DNA of 64,000 bases from Cohaesibacter gelatinilyticus. GTDB taxonomy: Bacteria > Pseudomonadota > Alphaproteobacteria > Rhizobiales > Cohaesibacteraceae. The notes under the pieces were generated by a model. The model was given only the letters and a program-made list of their open reading frames with translations, was not told the origin of the DNA and did no database searches. The stretch lies in the NCBI RefSeq assembly GCF_900215605.1, contig NZ_OBEL01000006.1:186001-250000 (forward strand), written 5' to 3'. Shown in pieces: positions 37,653 through 46,670 of the stretch. How positions within the stretch are numbered: position 1 is the stretch's first letter; each line of letters opens with the position of its first letter. Position numbers and translations under genes: made by a program.

Positions 37653-38993
37653 TTAAAGCCCCGAATCTTCCCTGTTCAAATGCTCCCCGACAATCCCATT
37701 CAGCAACTCATAACCTTCATGCAAGCTGGTCGCCTCTCCCTTATACTGGGTCAAGTAAGCTTCCAGCGGCTCATGCAGGGCAATCGCCAAATCGACCTCG
37801 GGGTCGCTTCCCTTTTTATAGGCTCCCAATCGGATAAGCTCTTCCATATCCGAAAAAGTCGCCATGTACTGCTTCGCCTTTAATACGCTTGGCCAATAGG
37901 CCGGGTCAGCAGCTTTGGGGAGTGTACGCGAAACTGATTTCAAAATACTTATCGCCGGATATCTTCCCCGCTCCGCAATTTGCCGTTCCATGACGATGTG
38001 GCCATCCAAAATGCCCCTTACAGCGTCAGCAACTGGCTCGTTGTGATTATCACCTTCCACTAAAACAGTAAAAAGTCCCGTAACAGATCCCTCTTTTTTT
38101 AGCCCAGGACCCGCTCTTTCCAATAATTTCGGCAATTCTGCAAATACTGTGGGCGTATATCCCTTGGAAGTAGGTGGCTCTCCAGCCGCCAAACCAATTT
38201 CACGTTGAGCCTGTGCAAATCTTGTAACTGAATCCATCATGCACAAAACCTGTTTGCCCTCACCGCGAAAATACTCCGCCAAAGCCAGCGTCAGATAAGC
38301 AGCCTGACGTCGCATCAACGCCATTTCATCGGAAGTCGCAACAACAACAACGGATCGAGCCAGGCCCTCCTCCCCCAGATCATCTTCGATAAATTCCTGC
38401 ACCTCGCGACCACGTTCACCAATCAGACCAATGACATTCACATCCGATGAGGCATTTCGAGCCAGCATGGAAAGAAGCACTGACTTGCCAACACCAGACC
38501 CGGCGAAGATGCCCATACGTTGTCCCTGGCAGAGCGTGATGAAAGAGTTAATGGCCCGCACACCCAAATCCATGGGCCTGCCAACTCGGGTTCGGGCATG
38601 CGCAGCAGGAGGTTTGGCACGCAAAGGCATCGTTACATGGCCACGTGGGAGTGGACCTTTACCATCGATTGGATCACCAAAAGCGTTAACAACACGGCCC
38701 AACCATCCTTTAGTCGGACGTATGCTCGCTGCAGGTAACAAATCGGCCCGGCATCCCATTCGGATGCCCTCGAGCTCCGAAAACGGCAAACAAAGGGCCT
38801 TGTCATTGGCAAAACCCACAACTTCACACAGGATGGGATCATGGTCGCGACTCTTGATCGATACCATCGACCCCACACTCATCTCAAACAAAGGGCCAAC
38901 AACTTCAACCAGATGCCCCTGAATTGAGGAAACACGCCCGTAAGAATGGCGCGGTGTTACATCTTCAAGCTTTCCAATTAAATCCTGCACCAT
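37653..38993 (-). CDS. fliI: Flagellum-specific ATP synthase FliI
   Basis: FliI is the hexameric ATPase of the flagellar type III export apparatus. Walker A reads [11 protein letters not shown], Walker [14 protein letters not shown], and the family motif [20 protein letters not shown] is present. Length (446 residues) is normal. The ATG at 38993 has AAGG seven bases upstream; a TTG two codons earlier was rejected. It is transcribed divergently from ctrA across the GANTC-rich region, so the two genes may share control sites. Confidence 0.95.
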   Translation of the reverse strand: MVQDLIGKLEDVTPRHSYGRVSSIQGHLVEVVGPLFEMSVGSMVSIKSRDHDPILCEVVGFANDKALCLPFSELEGIRMGCRADLLPAASIRPTKGWLGRVVNAFGDPIDGKGPLPRGHVTMPLRAKPPAAHARTRVGRPMDLGVRAINSFITLCQGQRMGIFAGSGVGKSVLLSMLARNASSDVNVIGLIGERGREVQEFIEDDLGEEGLARSVVVVATSDEMALMRRQAAYLTLALAEYFRGEGKQVLCMMDSVTRFAQAQREIGLAAGEPPTSKGYTPTVFAELPKLLERAGPGLKKEGSVTGLFTVLVEGDNHNEPVADAVRGILDGHIVMERQIAERGRYPAISILKSVSRTLPKAADPAYWPSVLKAKQYMATFSDMEELIRLGAYKKGSDPEVDLAIALHEPLEAYLTQYKGEATSLHEGYELLNGIVGEHLNREDSGL

Positions 38994-38999
38994 TGCCAA

Positions 39000-39360
39000 A
39001 CCTTTACTGATTCTGTCCCATCGTAACGATTCGTTTACCCGTATGGTTAATTATAAATCCATAGGATTCATAAAGGTAAATTTTGCCCAGTTGAAATGCT
39101 TAATATGTTGCCGAGTCAAGAGAGTCACTTAGCAGACTTTCTTAAAGTGAAACTTTAAGTCGCGTACTAGGAAAATTTTACCTAGTATTCAAATAGATAC
39201 CACTTTTTTTTGGTAAAGTTTCAGACAAGGCTTGCATGATGGAATCAGGATTTGTTAACCATTATGCATTAGCTTTTTTACTGGGATGTGATTTGGTCCT
39301 TAGCACCTGCAGAAAGTCAGGTTGCTCCAAGCCCAGGAAAGGCAAGATGAGGGGATTGGC
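39000..39360. promoter_or_regulatory. Shared fliI/ctrA control region rich in GANTC sites
   Basis: This 361-bp region has five GANTC sites (39028, 39065, 39113, 39122 and 39242), the target of the CcrM cell-cycle methylase. It also has a near-CtrA box GTAA-N7-TTTA (39023-39037, overlapping the first GANTC), a perfect dyad CTTAAAG/CTTTAAG (39141-39159) and a CtrA half-site TTAACCAT at 39255. In Caulobacter, ctrA transcription depends on GANTC methylation state and on CtrA itself, so this region fits that model. Confidence 0.65.
39167..39185. promoter_or_regulatory. Palindromic motif upstream of ctrA shared with fliF
   Basis: CTAGGAAAATTTTACCTAG is a perfect 5-bp dyad with a 9-base AT-rich centre, extended by one more pair (TA on either side). 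It differs from the fliF copy at two positions only. It lies about 176 bases before the ctrA start. Confidence 0.5.
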
Positions 39361-40062
39361 ATGCGAGTTTTGCTAATTGAGGACGACAGCGCCACGGCAC
39401 AGAGCATCGAGTTGATGCTCAAGTCCGAAAGTTTCAATGTCTACACCACCGACCTTGGTGAAGAAGGCATCGATCTTGGCAAGTTGTACGATTATGACAT
39501 TATACTTCTGGATTTGAACCTGCCGGACATGTCCGGTTACGAGGTGCTGCGAACGTTACGCGTCTCAAAGGTGAAAACTCCAATTTTGATTCTGTCCGGT
39601 CTGGCCGGAATCGAAGACAAGGTCCGTGGCCTCGGCTTTGGTGCCGACGACTATATGACCAAACCATTCCACAAAGACGAATTGGTTGCTCGTATTCACG
39701 CAATTGTGCGCCGCTCCAAAGGCCATGCACAATCCGTGATCACGACCGGCGAACTGACCGTCAATCTGGATACCAAAACTGTTGAAGTCAACAGTCAGCG
39801 CGTGCATCTGACCGGCAAGGAATATCAGATGCTGGAATTGCTCAGCCTGCGCAAGGGTACGACCCTTACAAAGGAAATGTTCCTCAACCATTTATATGGT
39901 GGCATGGACGAGCCAGAGCTGAAAATCATCGATGTATTCATCTGTAAATTGCGCAAGAAACTGGCAACAGCTACCGGTGGTCGAAATTATATCGAGACTG
40001 TCTGGGGCCGTGGTTATGTGCTGCGCGAACCGGATGAAGAGGGCTTGAAAGAAAGCGCCTGA
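39361..40062 (+). CDS. ctrA: Cell-cycle response regulator CtrA
   Basis: CtrA is the master regulator of the alphaproteobacterial cell cycle and of flagellar class II genes. It is an OmpR-type protein with a receiver domain (phospho-acceptor Asp51 in [12 protein letters not shown], Lys in DYMTKPF) and a winged-helix DNA-binding domain ([32 protein letters not shown]-like region). The sequence from [19 protein letters not shown] onward is almost diagnostic. The C-terminus ends ESA; a Caulobacter-type hydrophobic double-Ala degradation tag is not obvious. I chose ATG 39361 over the upstream in-frame start at 39322. ChpT and SciP are encoded in the same window. Confidence 0.96.
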   Translation: MRVLLIEDDSATAQSIELMLKSESFNVYTTDLGEEGIDLGKLYDYDIILLDLNLPDMSGYEVLRTLRVSKVKTPILILSGLAGIEDKVRGLGFGADDYMTKPFHKDELVARIHAIVRRSKGHAQSVITTGELTVNLDTKTVEVNSQRVHLTGKEYQMLELLSLRKGTTLTKEMFLNHLYGGMDEPELKIIDVFICKLRKKLATATGGRNYIETVWGRGYVLREPDEEGLKESA

Positions 40063-40098
40063 CTTCGCCTGAAGTTCCTGGTTCCCTCACGAGATTGC

Positions 40099-40126
40099 AA
40101 CCCGCCTTGCTCGCATGGCGGGTTTT
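40099..40126 (+). terminator. Rho-independent terminator after ctrA
   Basis: AACCCGCC (40099-40106) pairs with GGCGGGTT (40117-40124) over a 10-base loop, with a T-run of four. Confidence 0.85.
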
Positions 40127-40365
40127 GCTTTGCCAACTTTCTCCAGGAAGGCACACAATACTTTGGTGATGATAATCGAGTATTTTGGAAAAGTTGACGC
40201 ACTTTTCAGATAAGGACTCGCTTCAAAACATGAAGTGAAAATCTTTTTCAGTCGTTCAACAATCGTGAGAACGGCTTTGGTCGACCAACCAATCATCTCA
40301 TCACAATCGCGCATTCGCAATAAATCACCTGAACGCAATCCGCTAAATCGGCCATACCAGCAAAG
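40127..40365. other. Gap between ctrA and cheR terminators
   Basis: No gene is recognised; a 93-codon open frame on the minus strand covers both terminators and is not credible. A hairpin TCGCTTCA/TGAAGTGA (40218-40238, one G-U pair) is followed by AAATCTTTTT and could be a second, orphan terminator. Confidence 0.4.
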
Positions 40366-40394
40366 CAAAAAGGCGCCTGAGAACCCCAGACGCC
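40366..40394 (-). terminator. Rho-independent terminator of the chemotaxis operon
   Basis: On the minus strand GGCGTCTG pairs with CAGGCGCC (one G-U pair) over an 8-base loop and is followed by TTTTTG. It lies 28 bases after the cheR stop. Confidence 0.85.
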
Positions 40395-40421
40395 CTGATC
40401 ATATCGTTGTAGTAAGATCCA

Positions 40422-41531
40422 TTATTTTTTCAAGCTGGTAAACCGCGATCCAGCGCCCGAAGGCCGAGTGGTTGAGCCGGATGATCCAGTTGATCCGGGA
40501 CGAGATGTTCCCAGACGGCTGGCGCCACTGGATCCTAAACCACTGGTTGCTGGTTTGGTTATGCCAGGTCGAGACAGTCCGCCAGCAGCAGATCCCGCAC
40601 TGGCAGCACCTGGACGTGTAGCTCCCGTACCGACAGCCGCACGTGTCCCACCAACTGCAGCAGAAGGACGCATCCCCCCACCAGCAGCAACGGCATTCAA
40701 CGCAGGCTTCGCAGCAGCAGCAGCACGAGCGGTGCTATACAGTCCGCGTTTGCCTGGAACAGATTTGAACTCATTGCTCAAACCAACCACAGTCTCTGCG
40801 GCACCAAGCACCAGATAGCCATCATCCGGCATCTGTTTGGAAATGCGGTTCATGATGTCAGACTTGGTAGTCTGATCAAAATAAATCAGAACGTTGCGAC
40901 AGAAGACCACATCAAACTGACCAAGAGCGGTAAAGCTATCCAACAGATTATATGGCTTATAAGTCACCATCGAGCGGATATCAGGATTAACCTGCCACAT
41001 CTCACCATGTTGGGTAAAATATTTCAGCAAGAACTGCACTGGCAGACCACGCTGCACTTCAAACTGGCTGTAATAGCCGACCTTGGCCTTTTCCAGAACT
41101 TCGTTGGACAGATCTGTCCCGATAATCTCGAAGCGCGCACCATTCAGCTTGGAAGCATTTTCCTTGATACACATGGCAAGGGAATAAGGTTCCTGCCCGG
41201 TAGAGGCTGCTGCGCACCAGATACGGATTTTCTTACCCGGACGATTGGCCGTCATATGGGGTAGGATCGTCTCGGTGAAATGGTCAAACGGCGTCTTATC
41301 ACGAAAGAAGAAGGACTCATTGGTAGTCATCGCCTCGACCACCTGATTTTGCAATCCCTTCTCTGACGGCGTTTTCAATTTGGCAATCAAATCCGATATG
41401 GTCTGCAAACCCGCCTTACGCGCGATAGGCATCAAGCGGCTTTCAATCAGATATTGCTTATCGTTTGACAGTACCAGCCCTGACTTCTGTTTAAGGAAGC
41501 TCTGAAGGTAGGCATATTCTTGTGGTGTCAT
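40422..41531 (-). CDS. cheR: Chemoreceptor methyltransferase CheR
   Basis: CheR methylates glutamates on chemoreceptors with S-adenosylmethionine. The N-terminal domain carries ESFFFRD, the SAM-binding region IRIWCAAASTGQEPYSLAM and the C-terminal FDVVFCRNVLIYFD. After the enzyme (about residue 280) comes an unusual tail of roughly 90 residues made almost only of A, G, S, T, P and R, which could be a flexible tether. The start overlaps the cheB stop (ATGA). Last gene of the operon. Confidence 0.93.
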   Translation of the reverse strand: MTPQEYAYLQSFLKQKSGLVLSNDKQYLIESRLMPIARKAGLQTISDLIAKLKTPSEKGLQNQVVEAMTTNESFFFRDKTPFDHFTETILPHMTANRPGKKIRIWCAAASTGQEPYSLAMCIKENASKLNGARFEIIGTDLSNEVLEKAKVGYYSQFEVQRGLPVQFLLKYFTQHGEMWQVNPDIRSMVTYKPYNLLDSFTALGQFDVVFCRNVLIYFDQTTKSDIMNRISKQMPDDGYLVLGAAETVVGLSNEFKSVPGKRGLYSTARAAAAAKPALNAVAAGGGMRPSAAVGGTRAAVGTGATRPGAASAGSAAGGLSRPGITKPATSGLGSSGASRLGTSRPGSTGSSGSTTRPSGAGSRFTSLKK

Positions 41532-42757
41532 TGCCGTTCCCCTCTAAATATACGTGTAACTTTTGAGCCAATTTGCGCAAGTGGCAGAACTGCGGCACAA
41601 ACCCCGGCCTGCGCGGCTGCCCCAGGCATGCCCCATACAACGCTGGAAGCCTCGTCCTGAGCAATAATGCTGCCTCCGGCGTCAACAATATGCTGCGCTC
41701 CTGCAGCACCATCATGGCCCATACCGGTCAGGATCACTCCAAGGGATGCAGCTCCATAAACCTTGGCAGCACTTTCAAAAAATGGATCAACAGCAGGTTT
41801 GCAGAAATTCACCGGAGGTTCATCATTCAGCTGAACAACGACCTGTCCCGCCTGCTTTGCCAGCACCATATGCTTTCCGCCCGGAGCTACATAAATTTGT
41901 CCGGCCTTGACCACTTCCCCATGTTGCGCTTCTGCGGACGGAGAGCCTGAAGCCCTCGCCAGATGGTCAGCCAAAATTGCGGTAAATGTGACTGGCATAT
42001 GCTGCGTGATCAGTATCGGAACACCAGACATTTGAGGTCCGATTTCACCAAGCAGTTTTTCAAGAGCCTGAGGCCCGCCAGTGGAACTGCCAATCAACAA
42101 AGCTCTTGGACGGGCGCTGCCAAAGGATCGCAAGGCGATCCCTCCAGCACCACGAGCTGCAGCAGCCGCAGCGGCTACCGGGCGTGCACCACCTGCTGCT
42201 GTGGCCGTCTCGGCGCGCATGGCGCCTGGACGCGGCGCGGGCTGTGGCGCAGTTGCTCCGGCTGGTCGGGAGGCACGAAATCCACCTGCTCCCGGTGCAG
42301 GCCGTTGTGGCATTCCGCCAAGTCCTTTGACCTTATTGAGGAGCTCGCGACGAAAATCAGTCGAAGTGGTAATCTGGCTATTGCTTTCCGGCTTTGGAAC
42401 ATAGTCCGCAGCACCCAGCGACAGCGCCTTCAAGCTGATTTCAGCATTGCGACGCGTCAGCGTCGAAGCCATGATAACTTTGGTCGCAGGGTAGGTTTTA
42501 AGCAACAAAGGAAGTGCTGTAAGACCATCCATATCCGGCATCTCGATATCGAGAATAACAATGTCCGGCTTGGACTTGGCAATATCCTCTACCGCAAGAC
42601 GCCCATTGCGATGTGAATTCACCAGTAGTAGATCGGGATCTTCATTGATCCAGCGGCCTATCAACCCCCGGATAACGACAGAATCGTCTACAACCATCAC
42701 TTTAATCTGGCGCGCAGCCGAAGAAGCCGCAGCAGCATTTGCAGACATAAGACCCAT
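41528..42757 (-). CDS. cheB: Chemotaxis methylesterase/deamidase CheB
   Basis: CheB removes receptor methyl groups when phosphorylated by CheA. The receiver domain (about 17-140) has Asp70 in VILDIEMPDMDG. The catalytic domain has the Ser in IGSSTGGPQAL, the His in ITQHMP and the Asp in GMGHDGAAG. Between them is an Ala/Pro/Gly/Arg-rich linker of about 60 residues, longer than in E. coli CheB (total 409 against about 350). GAGAGAG lies before the ATG. Confidence 0.94.
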   Translation of the reverse strand: MGLMSANAAAASSAARQIKVMVVDDSVVIRGLIGRWINEDPDLLLVNSHRNGRLAVEDIAKSKPDIVILDIEMPDMDGLTALPLLLKTYPATKVIMASTLTRRNAEISLKALSLGAADYVPKPESNSQITTSTDFRRELLNKVKGLGGMPQRPAPGAGGFRASRPAGATAPQPAPRPGAMRAETATAAGGARPVAAAAAAARGAGGIALRSFGSARPRALLIGSSTGGPQALEKLLGEIGPQMSGVPILITQHMPVTFTAILADHLARASGSPSAEAQHGEVVKAGQIYVAPGGKHMVLAKQAGQVVVQLNDEPPVNFCKPAVDPFFESAAKVYGAASLGVILTGMGHDGAAGAQHIVDAGGSIIAQDEASSVVWGMPGAAAQAGVCAAVLPLAQIGSKVTRIFRGERQ

Positions 42758-42791
42758 TCAATCTCTCTCTGGCTTGGAAATATATAAAGTC

Positions 42792-43157
42792 CTAGATCAG
42801 GCCAACTTCCTGGAATTTCGCTTCAACAATCTCACGATCAAAAGGTTTCATGATATATTCGTTGGCTCCGGCGCGAATGGCTTTGGCAATATGAGCCACG
42901 TCATTCTCTGTGGTGCAGAAGATCACCTTTGGATCATCTCCTCCATCCAGCTTGCGCAATTCAACCAGAAAATCCAGACCATCCATGACAGGCATGTTCC
43001 AGTCCAACAGAACCGCATCAGGCATCTGGTCAACACAGCTATCCAGTGCGACCTGGCCGTCTTCGGCTTCTGTAATCTCAAACTCAAGATCTTCCAGAAT
43101 GCGCCTTGCTACCTTGCGGATCACACTGGAATCATCAACAACGAGACATTTCTTCAT
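42792..43157 (-). CDS. cheY: Chemotaxis response regulator CheY
   Basis: This 121-residue single receiver domain has the acidic pair VVDDSS, phospho-acceptor Asp52 in VLLDWNMPVMDG, the Thr in IFCTTEND and Lys in YIMKPFD. It is the diffusible signal from CheA to the flagellar switch. AGGAG lies seven bases before the ATG. It is placed between cheW and cheB in the operon. Confidence 0.94.
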   Translation of the reverse strand: MKKCLVVDDSSVIRKVARRILEDLEFEITEAEDGQVALDSCVDQMPDAVLLDWNMPVMDGLDFLVELRKLDGGDDPKVIFCTTENDVAHIAKAIRAGANEYIMKPFDREIVEAKFQEVGLI

Positions 43158-43185
43158 TACTTCACTCCTATCCCGACTGATCGCT

Positions 43186-43677
43186 TTAAGCAGCTACACT
43201 AATTTTTTCCACCATATCGCCCAGTACACGATCAACATCGAGAATAACCATCAGATTACTATCCAGCCGATGTACACCCGCCGCAATATCGGCCCAACGA
43301 GGATCCAGATTGGATGGAACGGATTCCTTGGAACTCTCTGAAAGATCCAGAACTTCCCCGACGCTATCGATGATCAAACCATAGGATTCTTCCTTGAATT
43401 CGATCCCGATCGCCATCAGATTCTCTACGTTTTCCAATGGTTTCAGTCCCAGCCGGCGACGCATGTCAATTGCTGTAACGATACGTCCCCTCAGGTTGAG
43501 TACCCCGGCCACTTCCGGTCTGGAAAGCGGCACCCGTGTCATGGATTCCGGAACAAAAACATCATGAACGCGGCTTATCTGCAATCCGAACAACTGATCA
43601 CAGATATAGATGGTTACATACTGAATGGTTTCATCCAGGTTTTCACCATCCAGCTCTTTGTTGGTATGATCATTCAT
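43186..43677 (-). CDS. cheW: Chemotaxis adaptor protein CheW
   Basis: CheW couples chemoreceptors to CheA. The 163-residue protein is a single CheW domain: YVTIYICDQLFGLQISRVHDV, PEVAGVLNLRGRIVTAIDMRRRLGL and YGLIIDSVGEVLDLSESS. The start overlaps the cheA stop by four bases (ATGA), giving tight coupling with CheA. Confidence 0.94.
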   Translation of the reverse strand: MNDHTNKELDGENLDETIQYVTIYICDQLFGLQISRVHDVFVPESMTRVPLSRPEVAGVLNLRGRIVTAIDMRRRLGLKPLENVENLMAIGIEFKEESYGLIIDSVGEVLDLSESSKESVPSNLDPRWADIAAGVHRLDSNLMVILDVDRVLGDMVEKISVAA

Positions 43678-46487
43678 GCTGCTACTCCCAGCTCAACATT
43701 CTGTTCCTTGAGCGATGCAATCAGCCCAGGACGGTCAAATTTCGCTACATAGTCGTTGAAGCCAGCCCGACGACCGCGCTCGATAGCCTGTGGTGTACAC
43801 AGGGACGACAATGCAATGATCGGAATATCCCGCGTCGCAGGATTACGTCGAATGGCCTCGCAGAATTCGAAACCGTTCATCTCGGGCATTTCGATATCGC
43901 TGACCACGATCTCATAACCAGGGTCACGCTCCAATACAGCCAATCCGTCTTGAGCGGAGGAGCAGATAGTAACCTGATAACCTGCAGCTTTCAGCACCGG
44001 ACCAAGCATATTACGGAAGAAGGAGCTGTCATCAACAAACAGCAATTTCTTGACCAAGGCCACCTCGTCCAGTTCCTTGCGATGGAACCAGTCTTCAAAT
44101 GCTTGTGGCAGGAAGTGACCAACATCGATAATCTCGGTTGCTTTACCTTTGATGACCGCAGTTCCCAAAATGCCAGGAACCTCGGAGGAAACCTCGATAT
44201 CCAGATGTTCGTCAACAATATCGACGATCTCATCAACCACAAGCCCCATTGAGCGGCCTGCATCAGAGAAGACCAACATCGGCTGCGAGCCTTCGGTCTT
44301 CCGCTCGATATAGTTATTGACCTGAACCAACGGCATCAGGCTGCCTCGATATTGAACCATATCTCGTCCATTGGAATATTCGATCTTGTCGATTTCAAAT
44401 TCCTCAAGACGCGTAACCAAAGATAACGGTACAGCTTTTGGTTCGGCAGAGCCTGCACGGAAGATAAGCAGGGAAACCTTGTTGTTCTCTTCTTCCGGCA
44501 AGGAAGCTTTCTCTTCTTCTTCCACTTCCTGAGACATATCGGTTCCAACATGGCTACCAAAGGCCTGAGCCACACCATTCGGATCCAAAATCATGATCAC
44601 ACTACCGTCACCCAAAATGGTATTGCCGGAGAACAGGGTCAGATTGCGCAACATGGACGCCATTGGTTTGACCACGATTTCCTCGGTATGGAAGACGGCA
44701 TCGACCACAACACCAAAGATTTGCGGGCCAACCTGCATGACAATGATGAAGCCATTATCATCCAGTTCAATCTCCTCATCGCGCTTCTCTTCAATACCCA
44801 GCAGATTGGACAGATGAATAAGAGGCAGCAACTTGTTACGCAAACGAAGGACAGGCGTATCCTTGATACGTTCAATCTTATGTTCGGAATTGTTCTGAAC
44901 GCGTACCAGTTCAACAACGGATAGTTGTGGGATAGCGAAGCGATCGCCAGAAGCTTCCACCAGCAGACTGGAAACAATAGCCAGGGTCAGCGGGATCTTG
45001 ATCGAGAAGACAGATCCCTTGCCTGCAGTTGATTTCAGATCGACAGAACCACCGATCACTTCAATATTGTTGCGAACAACATCCATGCCTACACCACGAC
45101 CAGACACGTTGGTCACTTTCTCGGCAGTGGAGAAACCCGCAGCAAAGATGAATTTGTTGATCTGCTGCTCGCTCATTTTCTCAAGCTCGGCTTCGGTCGC
45201 CAATTCATTCTTGAGAATTTTTTCCTTGATCTTTTCGGTATTCAGACCACGACCATCATCTTCAATATCAATGATGATGTGACCACCTTCATGATACGCA
45301 GATAACTTGACAGTTCCTTTTGCTTGCTTGCCCATCGCAACACGCTCATCAGGCATTTCAAGCCCATGGTCAGCCGAGTTACGCACCATATGGGTCAGTG
45401 GGTCCTTGATCAGTTCCAGTACCTGGCGATCAAGCTCGGTATCCTGACCAACCATGACCAGATCAATCTGCTTGCCCAGATCATTGGCCAAATCGCGCAC
45501 GATACGAGGCAATTTCTGCCAGGCATTGCCAATTGGCTGCATTCGGGTCTTCATGACGCCTTCCTGCAATTCAACTGTCACATTGGACAAGCGTTGCAGT
45601 GGCACCTTGAATTCTGAATCTTCATGACGGCGAACAATTTCAAGCAACTGATTACGGGTCAGAACCAGCTCGGAAACCATGGTCATCAGATGCTCAAGCG
45701 TCTCGACATTCACGCGAATGGACTGATTGGCAACAGATTTGGTCTCTTTGTCAGCAGCTTTCGCCTCTGGTTCTTTTTTCGGCGCAGGCTTGACTGGCTC
45801 CTTCTTCGCAACCGGCTTGGCACCAGAGCGCTTCTGTGCGGCCGCGGCCGCTACAGCCTCTTCAGCTGCCGCTTTAGCATTAGCCTCAACATCAAAGTCC
45901 TCGGGACCATCAGCGTCACGGAAAGCACGCTCCAGATCATCCAACGAGACTTCACCTGCCTTGAGTTCACGCTCAAGAACCTGATAAACCTCGGCGGGCT
46001 TATCATCATCAGATTCAGAACTTTCCGGTTCCGATGCTTCAGCGACGGGTTCGTCAGGGGTTTCCGCACTGGGTGCATCCGCTTCGGCAGCACCGGCTTG
46101 CCCGGCATATTTGCCAATGCCAGCCAGCCGGTCCAGATGATCGATGAGGTCTTCATCCGATCCTTCCGGCTCACTTTCGGTTGCTTCAAGCTCGGACATG
46201 ATCTCTTTAATGCGATCAAGCGACTTCAGAATAATGGAAACCGACTCTTCGGTGACGGGGGCCCCATCGCGGAACTTTCCCATCAAGGTCTCTGCGGCGT
46301 GAGCCAGACTTTCCAGGCGAGGAAGGCCCAGAAAACCACAGGTCCCTTTAATGGTATGAACCAGTCGAAAAATGTTATCGAGGATCTGAGCGTTGTTCGG
46401 TTCTTGTTCAAACTTGACAAGCTCTACATCAACGACATCCAAGCTTTCATTGGTTTCTTCGATAAATTCACGTAACAAATCATCCAT
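43674..46487 (-). CDS. cheA: Hybrid chemotaxis kinase CheA with two CheW domains and a receiver
   Basis: CheA autophosphorylates in response to receptors and feeds CheY and CheB. Domains in order: Hpt (His44 in RLVHTIKGTCGFLG), a long acidic/Ala-rich linker (about 110-265) with no clear CheY-binding P2 domain, the P3 dimerisation helices (TLEHLMTMVSELVLTRNQLLE), the HATPase (MVRNSADHGLEMP, ENDGRGL-like DDGRGLN), a first CheW domain (about 530-660), a second CheW-like domain (about 675-800) and a C-terminal receiver (LLFVDDSSFFRNML with Asp in VVSDIEMPEMNG). The 937-residue length and terminal receiver differ from E. coli CheA (654). The receiver may be a phosphate sink. Confidence 0.94.
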   Translation of the reverse strand: MDDLLREFIEETNESLDVVDVELVKFEQEPNNAQILDNIFRLVHTIKGTCGFLGLPRLESLAHAAETLMGKFRDGAPVTEESVSIILKSLDRIKEIMSELEATESEPEGSDEDLIDHLDRLAGIGKYAGQAGAAEADAPSAETPDEPVAEASEPESSESDDDKPAEVYQVLERELKAGEVSLDDLERAFRDADGPEDFDVEANAKAAAEEAVAAAAAQKRSGAKPVAKKEPVKPAPKKEPEAKAADKETKSVANQSIRVNVETLEHLMTMVSELVLTRNQLLEIVRRHEDSEFKVPLQRLSNVTVELQEGVMKTRMQPIGNAWQKLPRIVRDLANDLGKQIDLVMVGQDTELDRQVLELIKDPLTHMVRNSADHGLEMPDERVAMGKQAKGTVKLSAYHEGGHIIIDIEDDGRGLNTEKIKEKILKNELATEAELEKMSEQQINKFIFAAGFSTAEKVTNVSGRGVGMDVVRNNIEVIGGSVDLKSTAGKGSVFSIKIPLTLAIVSSLLVEASGDRFAIPQLSVVELVRVQNNSEHKIERIKDTPVLRLRNKLLPLIHLSNLLGIEEKRDEEIELDDNGFIIVMQVGPQIFGVVVDAVFHTEEIVVKPMASMLRNLTLFSGNTILGDGSVIMILDPNGVAQAFGSHVGTDMSQEVEEEEKASLPEEENNKVSLLIFRAGSAEPKAVPLSLVTRLEEFEIDKIEYSNGRDMVQYRGSLMPLVQVNNYIERKTEGSQPMLVFSDAGRSMGLVVDEIVDIVDEHLDIEVSSEVPGILGTAVIKGKATEIIDVGHFLPQAFEDWFHRKELDEVALVKKLLFVDDSSFFRNMLGPVLKAAGYQVTICSSAQDGLAVLERDPGYEIVVSDIEMPEMNGFEFCEAIRRNPATRDIPIIALSSLCTPQAIERGRRAGFNDYVAKFDRPGLIASLKEQNVELGVAA

Positions 46488-46611
46488 GATCCATACCCTG
46501 ACAATTGGCGGAATCCTGCCACTTCACGCGGCTGTTCCCCCTCAGTGTCGGACCAAGTGGTTAAGATAGGCTGAAGCAAACCACAATAATTGTCAGCTTT
46601 TACGTCAACCT

Positions 46612-46629
46612 ATCAATAACCCTATTGAT
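46612..46629. promoter_or_regulatory. Inverted repeat in the cheA upstream region
   Basis: ATCAATA (46612-46618) and TATTGAT (46623-46629) form a 7-bp dyad about 125 bases before cheA. The nearby AT-rich stretch ATTAGGGAAAATACTTAG (46647-46664) loosely resembles the fliF/ctrA palindrome but is shorter. Either could be an operator. Confidence 0.35.
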
Positions 46630-46670
46630 TATTTTACCATATAAATTAGGGAAAATACTTAGTTACTCAT

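Noticed and set aside
40087-40368. 93-codon open frame between ctrA and cheR
   Set aside because: It runs through the ctrA terminator hairpin, lacks a ribosome site and shows no protein-like pattern.
45624-46475. 283-codon open frame antisense to cheA, and similar long frames opposite fliF (28864-29883)
   Set aside because: They lie wholly inside clear genes in antisense, with no recognisable protein features.
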